Assembly (NCBI RefSeq): GCF_028554725.1
Contig: NC_071668.1
Location: forward strand, 74,331,719-74,395,718
Length of the DNA: 64,000 nt
Source: Zeugodacus cucurbitae
Taxonomy: Eukaryota; Arthropoda; Insecta; Diptera; Tephritidae
Reading direction: 5' to 3'
Positions 47,020-56,209 of this stretch are shown here, one piece after another. The position numbers and the translations under genes were made by a program. The notes beneath the pieces were generated by a model. The model made no database searches. It saw only the letters and a list, made by a program, of their open reading frames with translations, and had not been told where the DNA came from. Position 1 is the stretch's first letter. Every line of letters starts with the position of its first letter.

Positions 47020-48080
47020 TGTACTCCGATCAACTAAAAAATTAGTACCACAGCCAACTTAACATGATCAACATCATTCCCCTCTAGAGAGGAGTGGGAT
47101 ATGAGAAAAGTGGACAAAGTTTCAGTGATAAGTATCTACACGGACGGGTCAAAACTAGACAAACGAGTTGGAGGTGGGGTATTCTCAGAAAAACTAGATA
47201 TCAGAATCGCCTTCCAGCTACCGGATCATTGCAGTGTGTTCCAAGCAGAAATCACTGCAATTAAAGAAAGCCTTCTCGTTCTGTCAAAAAGAGTGTTAGC
47301 GGCCAGACAGATATTCATATTATCGGATAGTCAAGCGGCTTTAAAATCATTAAATTCTCATAGAATATCTTCTAAGATAGTGAAAGAATGCTTGGATTTA
47401 TTATTGACAATGACGTCATATTTCACGATACACCTACAATGGGTCCCAGGACATAGCGACATCCCTGGGAACTGTGTAGCAGATGAACTAGCCAGACTAG
47501 GCACCACACTGCAGTTGGAGGCCGATAAAGAGGCAATCTATATACCTCTGACAACCTGCAAATACTTAATCGATAAACATGCAGTAGATACGTCTGAATC
47601 ACAATGGAAACAAGTAACGACTTGCTCCGTAAGTAGACAAACGTGGCCAGAGTGGAATAAGAGCCGTACTTGCCGCTTATTGAAATTTAAGTGGAATGAA
47701 ACAAGAACCCTTGTAGGGGTGTTAACGGGACACTGTCTGATTGGGAGACACGCCAGCAGACTAGGCCTACCTTTCAATGATTACTGCAGGAGCTGCCAAG
47801 AAGAAGAAGAAGAAACGATTACACACCTTCTTTGTGAATGCAAGGCTCTGTACAGAAAAAGAATCGCAAATATTGGACGCGGTTTTCTCGAGGATGTGGG
47901 CGAAGTTGCTAATGTCAAATTGTGTGAATTTTTTCACTTCATTAGGACCACAGGGTGGTTTAATGATGACTCGATAGTGTGAGGGATCTCAGTCCCAGTG
48001 GTATCACAATGGGCCTCCCAAAGGCCTAGGTGCGTCGTTTGGCAGCCACTCAACCTAACCTAACCTAACCTAACCTAACT
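47020..48080 (+). mobile_element. 5'-truncated I/LOA-like LINE, copy 1, with (AACCT)5 tail
   Basis: Contains the RNase H frame at 47101-47982 and a 3' UTR of about 70 bp including gggcctcccaaaggcc. The tail is five AACCT units at 48052-48076. Upstream of 47101 the same frame stays open at least through SREEWD, and further LINE-like but broken sequence (LDHELLCTPIN) begins near 47005. RT and ORF1 are missing. The same 3' end lies on the minus strand at 62885-62955. Confidence 0.85.
47101..47982 (+). CDS. LINE ORF2 C-terminus: RNase H domain plus zinc-knuckle-like end (copy 1)
   Basis: An intact 293-residue frame from the end of an ORF2 polyprotein. RNase H1 residues are all present: D15 in YTDGSK, E50 in FQAEI, D76 in LSDSQAA, H118 in WVPGHSDIPGN and D128 in VADELA. 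In intact elements this domain removes RNA from RNA:DNA hybrids during target-primed reverse transcription. WPEWNKSRTCRLL follows, then a Cys/His cluster, YCRSCQ...THLLCEC, typical of I/LOA-group LINEs. The ATG at 47101 is simply the first Met, because the frame continues upstream. The lack of stops indicates a young insertion. Without the RT it cannot move on its own. An identical copy lies 3788 bp downstream. Confidence 0.85.
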   Translation: MRKVDKVSVISIYTDGSKLDKRVGGGVFSEKLDIRIAFQLPDHCSVFQAEITAIKESLLVLSKRVLAARQIFILSDSQAALKSLNSHRISSKIVKECLDLLLTMTSYFTIHLQWVPGHSDIPGNCVADELARLGTTLQLEADKEAIYIPLTTCKYLIDKHAVDTSESQWKQVTTCSVSRQTWPEWNKSRTCRLLKFKWNETRTLVGVLTGHCLIGRHASRLGLPFNDYCRSCQEEEEETITHLLCECKALYRKRIANIGRGFLEDVGEVANVKLCEFFHFIRTTGWFNDDSIV

Positions 48081-48084
48081 TAAA

Positions 48085-49250
48085 ATGAGGACGATATTTC
48101 ACTTCCTCCAAACTTCTATCTCTCTCTCTCTCTCTCTTTACCATAGAACATACTTCTAATAACATAAATTTCGAACACTGATTCTTTCCCTCAATTTGCT
48201 TAAGTTCGTTGCTTATATAAAAACTTCACATCACCATTTGTTCCAAGTATATGATCTCTTACAAAATCAATTAGCTTTAATAGAAAGCCAATTTCGAAAT
48301 CATAGAAGGAAGCATTCTAGATTTAAGGTAATAAGAAATGTGAGTTCTGAGAAGCATAATTAAATAAAGATCTATGATATACCTATTATTTTCAGATACA
48401 TGTACATATATGTTCATATATGACACAAAAATCTAAAAACTCTTCGGCTAAAGTTAGAGCTCTCCCAATTTTTTCGAATAAATTAATATATTGTAGCCAT
48501 AAGTATTAAAAAGTGTGTCTCCTCGACAGAATGTAACCCTTTTTTAAATAACTTCAACATAACAAAGAACGGTAGCTAATGATAATGAATTCGGGAACAA
48601 CACACTATAACGGAATTCCTATTACGTCGGAGCATAAATCATTTGCATACATACATACGATTTTAATCATAAAGGCTTGCACTCACTCTCTTGCTCTGTT
48701 ACGAAAGTGAAATGAAGTGAACACGAAGCTAACACGCGCCTCAAGTCAAAAGAAACCGCTAGGAAAACAAAGTGAAAATTATTGAAAAGCGAAAACAAGA
48801 TTTTCTTTCATACAGCGAAAGCGGCACAGAAATGTGCTCAAGCACAAGGTAAAGGAAAAATCAATACAAACAGCTGGCGAAAATGAGCAGCAAACAAATG
48901 AGCCTTGCGCTCATTCAGATAAATTTTATGCAAAAACAAAAATGGGCGGAGTAGCTTTTTTTCTTTTTATTCCTTTTTTATCTCTTTTTGTTTTTGTTTT
49001 TCTTACTTTTGTTTTCCATGCGCTTTGACATTTGAAAATTGAAAATGCCAGCACAAAATGGAGACCACAAAAACACCACAGCGCATCCTGTTGAGCAACG
49101 TTGGATATTAGCAATTGCGGTCGGAAATAAATGCCGCCACAGCCGCCGCCAAAGAGTTTACAGCGAAATTGGCGCTCACGAAAATTGTGGCAAAAGGAAA
49201 TGTACGAAAATGACATGGCACACAAAAGTGACGAACAGCACAACGAGCGC
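48085..49250. other. Non-coding; duplicated host upstream DNA
   Basis: A CT-dinucleotide run at about 48118-48136 and AT-rich DNA to 48650. It then becomes less AT-rich with A/G-rich motifs (gaaagtgaaatgaagtgaac). 48600-49250 is identical to 52388-53038, the DNA immediately upstream of the candidate promoter at 53170. Short frames here (48834-49028, 49039-49317 and a 105-codon antisense frame) are probably chance. Confidence 0.55.
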
Positions 49251-49642
49251 TCTTGACTTCCTATCTTTATTTGACATCAGCGCCTGGCTGAAGATATCTC
49301 TCAGACTGAATTTATAATTTAATTACATCTTAAAATGAATCCACAACTGATTGCGTACAAAGAATCACTTAAATTATTCCTCATAAGGTATGTAAATTGT
49401 TTCTACAAAAGATATTGTAGAAGAATCTACTTGACTCTGACATACCACACGTCTATTCTATATGTCACAAGTATCCCTATGAATCTAACCATCTTCCGCT
49501 GTATAATTGATATTTATTCAACAAATACTTCGTTTCCTTACAAGCTACTTGACTTAATATTAGATTACATTCATCATCATCAAAAATGCATCAAAAATCA
49601 ATTGAGAAGGGTGTAGTGATTCTCTTTTTCAACAATGGTTAG

Positions 49643-50002
49643 GGGCCATCCATAAATTACGTCACACCTTGAAGGGGGGGAGGGTATCATTCAGAAGTGA
49701 CATTGTGTGACAAGCGCCGATCACGCAGCAGCATAATTAAGTATCTATTATTTCTTGACTAGTCATTGGTTTTCTCTGTACTTTAATATTTAACTAAATG
49801 TTGATTTTATTAAAGATTATTCAATAAATATAAGAATAATTAGTATAGCCTGTTTTTTTATTTTATGATAAATCCATAAATTTGGAAAATGGGTGACGTC
49901 ACGTCAGGAGGGGGGTGAGTTCAAAATGTGACAACTTGTGACAAGGAGGGGGGAGGCGTTAAAAAGTCCTTAAATTCGTGTGATGTAATTTATGGATGGC
50001 CC
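49643..50002. mobile_element. MITE with GGGCCATCC ends, second copy
   Basis: Counterpart of 45855-46214, present because of the tandem duplication and not a separate insertion; same ends, same flanks. Confidence 0.85.
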
Positions 50003-50049
50003 GGTTGAGAGCTTTAAAAGAAGCTTTTTCTTCCAGAAAGAAATTCTCA

Positions 50050-50148
50050 GCTATATAAATAGATGTCGAATGTCCGAGGGAATAAACTGACCGTCTTGAA
50101 CTCAATCTTATCGGTTTTGACTAAGTTAACTTGTAGGCCTTCCCATCT
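50050..50148 (-). pseudogene. LINE RT scrap 1, second copy
   Basis: Duplicated counterpart of 46262-46360 with the same LQVNLVKTDKIEF translation on the minus strand. Confidence 0.6.
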
Positions 50149-50163
50149 TCTCTAGGTGTGTTA

Positions 50164-50633
50164 AAAAAATAATGGAAATTTTAAAATTATCGGATTTGGA
50201 GAACCCAATTTTCATGTTTTAATCATATTGATATATTCCTGAAATATTTTATAATTTTCAGCTTATTTTGCCTGTACCAGCCGCTAAGGTTAGACATTAT
50301 TTATGGAGATTGGCGATTTTCGTTTGTAAACCCTCACACCTCATTGCTTGTTCGTAAATCCTTAGACAAACGATGCCCCAGCCTCCATATTCGCCAGACA
50401 TGACTCCGTGTGACTTTTTCCTATCTCCAAAAATTAAGGAAATCTTAAAGAGCCTAAGACTATCCCAAAAATCGAGTTTGAGATGTGTTTCGACGATTGG
50501 ACGAAGCGCTGACGTAAGTGCATAATATCGAATGGGGATTATTTTGAAGACGACAATATTAATGTAGACGAATGAATAAATATTTTATTTTTTCAAAAAA
50601 CGAAGATTACCGATATTTTTGGAACAGACCTCA
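50164..50633 (+). mobile_element. Mariner remnant, second copy
   Basis: Duplicated counterpart of 46376-46845, with the same PPYSPDMTPCDFF and GDYFEDDNINVDE scraps. Confidence 0.7.
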
Positions 50634-50642
50634 TATATAACT

Positions 50643-50713
50643 ACTTTTGGTAGCGGTTCGAGATGTCCATCTCGAACTCAATCTTATCAGCTTTGGTTAA
50701 CTTAGCTTGTAAC
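50643..50713 (-). pseudogene. LINE RT scrap 2, second copy
   Basis: Duplicated counterpart of 46855-46925, including the 22-bp palindrome at 50656-50677. Confidence 0.5.
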
Positions 50714-50807
50714 AATATATGCTTTGCTCTCAACTTAAGGTTGGGTTGGCTCCACGTATAATCGAAACATGCATGTTAATAATCTGATGTTAGACCATGA
50801 ACTTCTA

Positions 50808-51868
50808 TGTACTCCGATCAACTAAAAAATTAGTACCACAGCCAACTTAACATGATCAACATCATTCCCCTCTAGAGAGGAGTGGGATATGAGAAAAGTG
50901 GACAAAGTTTCAGTGATAAGTATCTACACGGACGGGTCAAAACTAGACAAACGAGTTGGAGGTGGGGTATTCTCAGAAAAACTAGATATCAGAATCGCCT
51001 TCCAGCTACCGGATCATTGCAGTGTGTTCCAAGCAGAAATCACTGCAATTAAAGAAAGCCTTCTCGTTCTGTCAAAAAGAGTGTTAGCGGCCAGACAGAT
51101 ATTCATATTATCGGATAGTCAAGCGGCTTTAAAATCATTAAATTCTCATAGAATATCTTCTAAGATAGTGAAAGAATGCTTGGATTTATTATTGACAATG
51201 ACGTCATATTTCACGATACACCTACAATGGGTCCCAGGACATAGCGACATCCCTGGGAACTGTGTAGCAGATGAACTAGCCAGACTAGGCACCACACTGC
51301 AGTTGGAGGCCGATAAAGAGGCAATCTATATACCTCTGACAACCTGCAAATACTTAATCGATAAACATGCAGTAGATACGTCTGAATCACAATGGAAACA
51401 AGTAACGACTTGCTCCGTAAGTAGACAAACGTGGCCAGAGTGGAATAAGAGCCGTACTTGCCGCTTATTGAAATTTAAGTGGAATGAAACAAGAACCCTT
51501 GTAGGGGTGTTAACGGGACACTGTCTGATTGGGAGACACGCCAGCAGACTAGGCCTACCTTTCAATGATTACTGCAGGAGCTGCCAAGAAGAAGAAGAAG
51601 AAACGATTACACACCTTCTTTGTGAATGCAAGGCTCTGTACAGAAAAAGAATCGCAAATATTGGACGCGGTTTTCTCGAGGATGTGGGCGAAGTTGCTAA
51701 TGTCAAATTGTGTGAATTTTTTCACTTCATTAGGACCACAGGGTGGTTTAATGATGACTCGATAGTGTGAGGGATCTCAGTCCCAGTGGTATCACAATGG
51801 GCCTCCCAAAGGCCTAGGTGCGTCGTTTGGCAGCCACTCAACCTAACCTAACCTAACCTAACCTAACT
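50808..51868 (+). mobile_element. 5'-truncated I/LOA-like LINE, copy 2
   Basis: Duplicated counterpart of 47020-48080; the (AACCT)5 tail is at 51840-51864. It arose by the segmental duplication and not by retrotransposition, since flanks are duplicated too. Confidence 0.85.
50889..51770 (+). CDS. LINE ORF2 C-terminus: RNase H domain (copy 2)
   Basis: The 293-residue translation is identical to that at 47101-47982, with the same RNase H residues (D15, E50, D76, H118, D128) and Cys/His end. The absence of any difference across 879 coding bases argues that the duplication is recent or artificial. It lacks the reverse transcriptase, so it is a fragment of a mobile element and not a host gene. 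Confidence 0.85.
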   Translation: MRKVDKVSVISIYTDGSKLDKRVGGGVFSEKLDIRIAFQLPDHCSVFQAEITAIKESLLVLSKRVLAARQIFILSDSQAALKSLNSHRISSKIVKECLDLLLTMTSYFTIHLQWVPGHSDIPGNCVADELARLGTTLQLEADKEAIYIPLTTCKYLIDKHAVDTSESQWKQVTTCSVSRQTWPEWNKSRTCRLLKFKWNETRTLVGVLTGHCLIGRHASRLGLPFNDYCRSCQEEEEETITHLLCECKALYRKRIANIGRGFLEDVGEVANVKLCEFFHFIRTTGWFNDDSIV

Positions 51869-51869
51869 T

Positions 51870-53038
51870 AAAATGAGGACGATATTTCACTTCCTCCAAA
51901 CTTCTATCTCTCTCTCTCTCTCTCTTTACCATAGAACATACTTCTAATAACATAAATTTCGAACACTGATTCTTTCCCTCAATTTGCTTAAGTTCGTTGC
52001 TTATATAAAAACTTCACATCACCATTTGTTCCAAGTATATGATCTCTTACAAAATCAATTAGCTTTAATAGAAAGCCAATTTCGAAATCATAGAAGGAAG
52101 CATTCTAGATTTAAGGTAATAAGAAATGTGAGTTCTGAGAAGCATAATTAAATAAAGATCTATGATATACCTATTATTTTCAGATACATGTACATATATG
52201 TTCATATATGACACAAAAATCTAAAAACTCTTCGGCTAAAGTTAGAGCTCTCCCAATTTTTTCGAATAAATTAATATATTGTAGCCATAAGTATTAAAAA
52301 GTGTGTCTCCTCGACAGAATGTAACCCTTTTTTAAATAACTTCAACATAACAAAGAACGGTAGCTAATGATAATGAATTCGGGAACAACACACTATAACG
52401 GAATTCCTATTACGTCGGAGCATAAATCATTTGCATACATACATACGATTTTAATCATAAAGGCTTGCACTCACTCTCTTGCTCTGTTACGAAAGTGAAA
52501 TGAAGTGAACACGAAGCTAACACGCGCCTCAAGTCAAAAGAAACCGCTAGGAAAACAAAGTGAAAATTATTGAAAAGCGAAAACAAGATTTTCTTTCATA
52601 CAGCGAAAGCGGCACAGAAATGTGCTCAAGCACAAGGTAAAGGAAAAATCAATACAAACAGCTGGCGAAAATGAGCAGCAAACAAATGAGCCTTGCGCTC
52701 ATTCAGATAAATTTTATGCAAAAACAAAAATGGGCGGAGTAGCTTTTTTTCTTTTTATTCCTTTTTTATCTCTTTTTGTTTTTGTTTTTCTTACTTTTGT
52801 TTTCCATGCGCTTTGACATTTGAAAATTGAAAATGCCAGCACAAAATGGAGACCACAAAAACACCACAGCGCATCCTGTTGAGCAACGTTGGATATTAGC
52901 AATTGCGGTCGGAAATAAATGCCGCCACAGCCGCCGCCAAAGAGTTTACAGCGAAATTGGCGCTCACGAAAATTGTGGCAAAAGGAAATGTACGAAAATG
53001 ACATGGCACACAAAAGTGACGAACAGCACAACGAGCGC
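51870..53038. other. Upstream region of the host gene (second, ancestral-context copy)
   Basis: The same sequence as 48085-49250. Between about 52430 and 53038 the composition is mixed, with A-rich motifs and cgccgccac patches, and it runs without interruption into the candidate promoter. It may hold proximal regulatory sites, but no specific site is claimed. Confidence 0.5.
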
Positions 53039-53167
53039 TCTCGTGCGTTGAAAATCTCAGCCGAAGTGCATGAACGAGTGCTCCACTTTGTTGCCTTTAG
53101 GCACTTTCCGACACACAGCTCCCAACACGGTTTTCCACGATTTTCGGCAAATTTTCTTCGATACAGT

Positions 53168-53202
53168 TCAGTTTTTCTTGGCTACTCAGTGGCGACGGTT
53201 CG
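53168..53202 (+). promoter_or_regulatory. Candidate TATA-less core promoter (Inr + DPE-like)
   Basis: TCAGTT at 53168-53173 matches the arthropod initiator, with the A at 53170 as +1. At +28 to +33 (53197-53202) lies GGTTCG, 5 of 6 matching the DPE consensus RGWYVT at the required spacing. No TATA box is seen at -30. It stands 131 bp right of the duplication junction and 1.38 kb before the signal-peptide exon, so the 5' leader would be long unless spliced. Inferred from motifs only. Confidence 0.4.
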
Positions 53203-54549
53203 GCAACGGGGAAAAAAATCTTATAAACAATAAAAGTTTCAACGGAAAAACGGTGTACGACCAACTGTGGCCCGGTGCGCGACTAATAGACACTAGCAAC
53301 AATAACACCAACAATATTAAAACACCGTACAACAACAACATTGCCGCCGACGACCGAACCCGCTATCATAGAATAATAACAACAACAACATACATACAGT
53401 ACGGTATATACGAAACGAACGACAAACACTCGCACACACACACATACATACAGACATACAGAGATAATATAGATATATGAATACATCAGCGCGCGCACAC
53501 AGCCATACGCCGTGTTTTATATATAGAAAATTTACGCACAGCTGAAAAATTTCGTTTTTAGTGAAACGGTGAATTTCGGTGCGGTTTTTCATATGTTCAC
53601 GTATCGTGTAGAATTTTCATTGTGAACAACGCTGTTGGGAAAATGTGTGTTCGAGTTCATATATAATATAATTGTGCAATAGCAGTTGAAAATACGAAAA
53701 TTATATAGAAAGATCAGATAAATATATATATATATATATATATGTATATAAATTATTGAGATATGCTATGTGGCAAAGTGCGTTGTTGTGTTAAAAAATC
53801 TGGGTATGTCAAAGTTTAAATGTAGCTGCTGTTCCTGCACCATTTAGCCCCGCTGCTGTTGCTGTTGCTGTCTCACGACCTGTTGTTGTTGTTGCTGCTG
53901 CTGTAATCCGTCGTTCGTTTCGTCAACACTTCATTTTTCGGGACTCCACCCAGTTTTGTGGTCAACGAAATCATATACAAAATAGGAAAATCAAGAAGAC
54001 ACTGTGGATGTGGAAGAAGAAGCAGGAAAAACAGTACAAGCATCAGTAGGAGCTAAGAAAGCATCCGCCAATATAGTCAATAGCATAAGCCAACACATTG
54101 CGTCTGGCTAAAAGGGCTAATGAGGCCATAACTAAACACATACACTTACATATAAATATATGTATGTGCACATATGTATGCATAAATCGCTATAGGCGCT
54201 GTGGTACGTGTGCGCGCGTGTGTGAGTGTATATATACAGTTAAGCAGTTAATAAGATTAGTGTTGCAGAAAATCTTAAAGAAGCCAGTAAATATTTTATA
54301 CGTTTAAACTCCTTCGAATTTTTTTTCGAAAAAAAAAAACAAAAAAGTGTACTTACATACATACACACATTACAAAAAAAAAAATATATATATATAAAAT
54401 ACATATATACGTGGTACAACAGTGTAGCGCATATAAATAAAGTGGCAGAATAGTGTGTGTGTCGTGTCGTACATATTTGAACTTGTGTAGCCGCGCCGTT
54501 CGCGACGCCCCGCCGCGCCGCTCGCCATAGCAGGGAAAATGCTAGAAAA
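53203..54549 (+). other. Probable long 5' leader (or leader plus intron) of the host gene
   Basis: Contains AAC- and CA-microsatellites (53290-53460), a TA run (53722-53742), CTG/TTG repeats (53850-53905), and several upstream ATGs. One small frame at 53806-53847 encodes 13 residues, MSKFKCSCCSCTI, rich in Cys. GC content rises sharply at 54480-54530 just before the start codon. No internal intron could be fixed. A 136-codon frame starting at 53070 begins before the candidate start site and is low in complexity, so it is not called. Confidence 0.45.
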
Positions 54550-54580
54550 ATGCCCAAGATGCTTACATGCGACAAGTTGA
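54539..54580 (+). promoter_or_regulatory. Overlapping upstream ORF at the start codon
   Basis: An ATG at 54539 opens a 13-codon frame that ends in TGA at 54578-54580, overlapping the main start at 54550 in a different frame. A scanning ribosome would meet this ATG first, so it could dampen translation. A second in-frame Met of the main frame lies at 54559, also inside the overlap. Confidence 0.5.
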
Positions 54581-54692
54581 TGACACATTTTACTGTCATT
54601 GTGACCGCATTCCTGCTACTCCATTGCATTGGTTTTGCACCGTTAACGCCGCAAACGTTGCGCGCCGTTGAGGCCACTCCCGAGGATGAAGC
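54550..54692 (+). CDS. First coding exon of a secreted protein (signal peptide), gene continues beyond window
   Basis: The ATG at 54550 opens 47 codons plus two bases, ending at 54692 before a perfect GTAAGT donor (54693-54698). Reading through would hit TAA at once, so splicing is required. The product starts MPKMLTCDKLMTHF, followed by the hydrophobic VIVTAFLLLHCIGFA, then polar PLTPQTLRAVEATPEDE. This is a classical signal peptide with a likely cleavage near residues 28-30. The mature protein would begin with an acidic/proline-containing segment. GC-rich DNA directly upstream and codon usage unlike the surrounding repeats support a real exon. I do not recognise the protein; a secreted ligand, propeptide or receptor ectodomain are all possible. 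Phase 2 at the donor constrains the next exon, which lies outside the window. An antisense 155-codon frame over this exon is a shadow. Confidence 0.7.
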
Positions 54693-55184
54693 GTAAGTTG
54701 GGCGCAAAAAAATAATAATAAAAGTTTATACCAAAAAAAAATAAAATAAAAAAAAACAATAGCAAAAACAATAGCGATTCTGCAGCCATAGTTGCGCTGA
54801 CATTACAAAATTACATACAAACACACACACATATGCAGACATACATATGTACTAGTGTACTAGTGTACATGTGTAGAAAAATTCTTTGGTTACAATGAAA
54901 AAAAAAAATAAATAAAACAAAATCGTGCACACTGTGGCGTCTTGAGTTCGCTCTGCTGGCGATAGGCACTTGTACTTATTGTTTATCACCCCCAATTATT
55001 ATAAAACTTCGCATGAAGTGTCTATAAAAAGCAGTTTAGTAAAACTTTTATGCCTATTAGGAATTTCAATACAAATATGAACTTCATATGTACTTGGTTG
55101 TGGGAGGAAATCTTCACATTCTGTCTCTACTTAGCCCACTAGATTTATAAGACTGATCTGAGTCAATACCCGAGCGATATTGTT

Positions 55185-55935
55185 ACAGCCACTACAAGAA
55201 GAGGTGAATGAGGACAAGACGAAATATCTCCTGTCATCAAACAAACAGTCGGCGCATTCGCGTCTTGGCTCCCACGTCACTGTTGACAGTCATAACTTCG
55301 AGGTCGTAGATAATTTCGTATACCTGGGAACCAGCATCAACAACACGAACAATGTCAGCCTCGAAATCCAGCGCAGAATAACTCTTGCCAACAGGTGCTA
55401 CTTTGGACTGAGTAGGCAATTGAACAGTAAAGTCCTCTCTCGACGAACCAAAATCAAGCTCTACAAGTCGCTTATCATTCCCGTCCTGCTTTACGGTGCA
55501 GAAGCTTGGACGATGTCAACATCAGATGAGACGACACTAGGAGTTTTCGAGAGGAAAATTTTGCGTAAGATTTATGGTCCTCAGAACATTGGCAACGGCG
55601 AATACCGCAGACGATGGAACGATGAGCTGTACGAGTTATACGACGACATTGACATAGTTCAGCGAATAAAAAGACAGCGGCTACGCTGGCTAGGTCATGT
55701 TGTCCGAATGGACGAAAACACTCCAGCCCTGAAAGTGTTCGATGCAGTACCCGCCGGAGGAAGCCGAGGAAGGGGAAGGCCTCCACTCCGTTGGAGAGAC
55801 CAGGTGGAGAGCGACCTGGTTACACTTGGGATCTCCAACTGGCGCCGAACTGCGAAGGAGAGAGAGAGGTGGCGCACTATCGTCGATTCGGCTATAACCG
55901 GCTAAACGGTTGCAACGCCAATCACATACATACTA
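55185..55935 (+). mobile_element. 5'-truncated RTE-like LINE
   Basis: Starts abruptly near VNEDKTKYLL, the segment after the RT catalytic YADD box, and runs to just past the stop codon at about 55905. It has no A-tail. The 5' truncation is typical for LINE insertion. It lies in the sense orientation of the host intron. Confidence 0.8.
55205..55905 (+). CDS. RTE-like reverse transcriptase, C-terminal part
   Basis: An uninterrupted frame of about 230 codons. Recognisable pieces in order are VNEDKTKYLLSS, NFVYLGTSINNTNNVSLEIQ, LYKSLIIPVLLYGAEAW (thumb region of LINE RT) and RLRWLGHVVRMDENTPAL. A basic GSRGRGRPPLRW segment and the end WRRTAKERERW follow. Intact elements encode about 1000 residues with an N-terminal endonuclease; endonuclease, fingers and YADD are missing here, so it is inactive. 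The open frame shows that the copy is young. Clade assignment to RTE is from recall of similar insect proteins and should be taken as probable only. There is no ATG at its start because it is a truncated internal piece. Confidence 0.75.
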
Positions 55936-56209
55936 CAAGATATGCAGCATCAGCTAATCCTTAATACAATTCTAACAATTAATATTATACTTTAGCGAGA
56001 GGAATAGCTTCCAAAGTGATCTTCACAACTTAAAGAATTTAATACATGCTTTTTAACTTTAAATAATGTATAACAAAGCAATACCTAGGCAAATGTCCAA
56101 TAGCTTTCATAAGTTTCCAATCAATATCAATCAAATATGGAACATTAACTCAGTTCTGATCCATCTTATATGGTCACCTGAGGATGTCTCTTTCTATATT
56201 TCGAATATA

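Larger units (their letters stand above)
45463..49250. repeat. Tandem duplication, copy 1 (3788 bp)
   Basis: Every landmark in this block recurs 3788 bp downstream, and the two copies read identically in all stretches compared, including five pairs of identical conceptual translations. The copy starts at tcttgacttcc (45463) and ends at ...caacgagcgc (49250). Left flanking bases (tt at 45461-45462) differ from those preceding copy 2. Its last roughly 650 bp are a copy of the DNA just upstream of the host promoter at 53170. Confidence 0.95.
49251..53038. repeat. Tandem duplication, copy 2 (3788 bp)
   Basis: Direct continuation of copy 1 with no spacer: ...caacgagcgc is followed at 49251 by tcttgacttcc. 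It ends at 53038 and is followed by tctcgtgcg. The three bases tct after the end also begin the unit, so the junction has 3 bp of microhomology. Only copy 2 is joined to the candidate core promoter and first exon, so copy 2 preserves the ancestral right junction and copy 1 the ancestral left junction. Confidence 0.95.

Noticed and set aside
48052..48076. Telomeric TTAGG array
   Set aside because: Only five AACCT units, attached to a LINE 3' UTR and repeated at other LINE 3' ends; flies do not use TTAGG telomeres.
53070..53480. 136-codon plus frame near the candidate promoter
   Set aside because: Starts 100 bp before the candidate transcription start and becomes Asn/Thr/His microsatellite translation; no domain.
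54240..54707. 155-codon minus-strand frame over the signal-peptide exon
   Set aside because: Antisense to a better supported exon with signal peptide and splice donor; its C-terminal part is low complexity.
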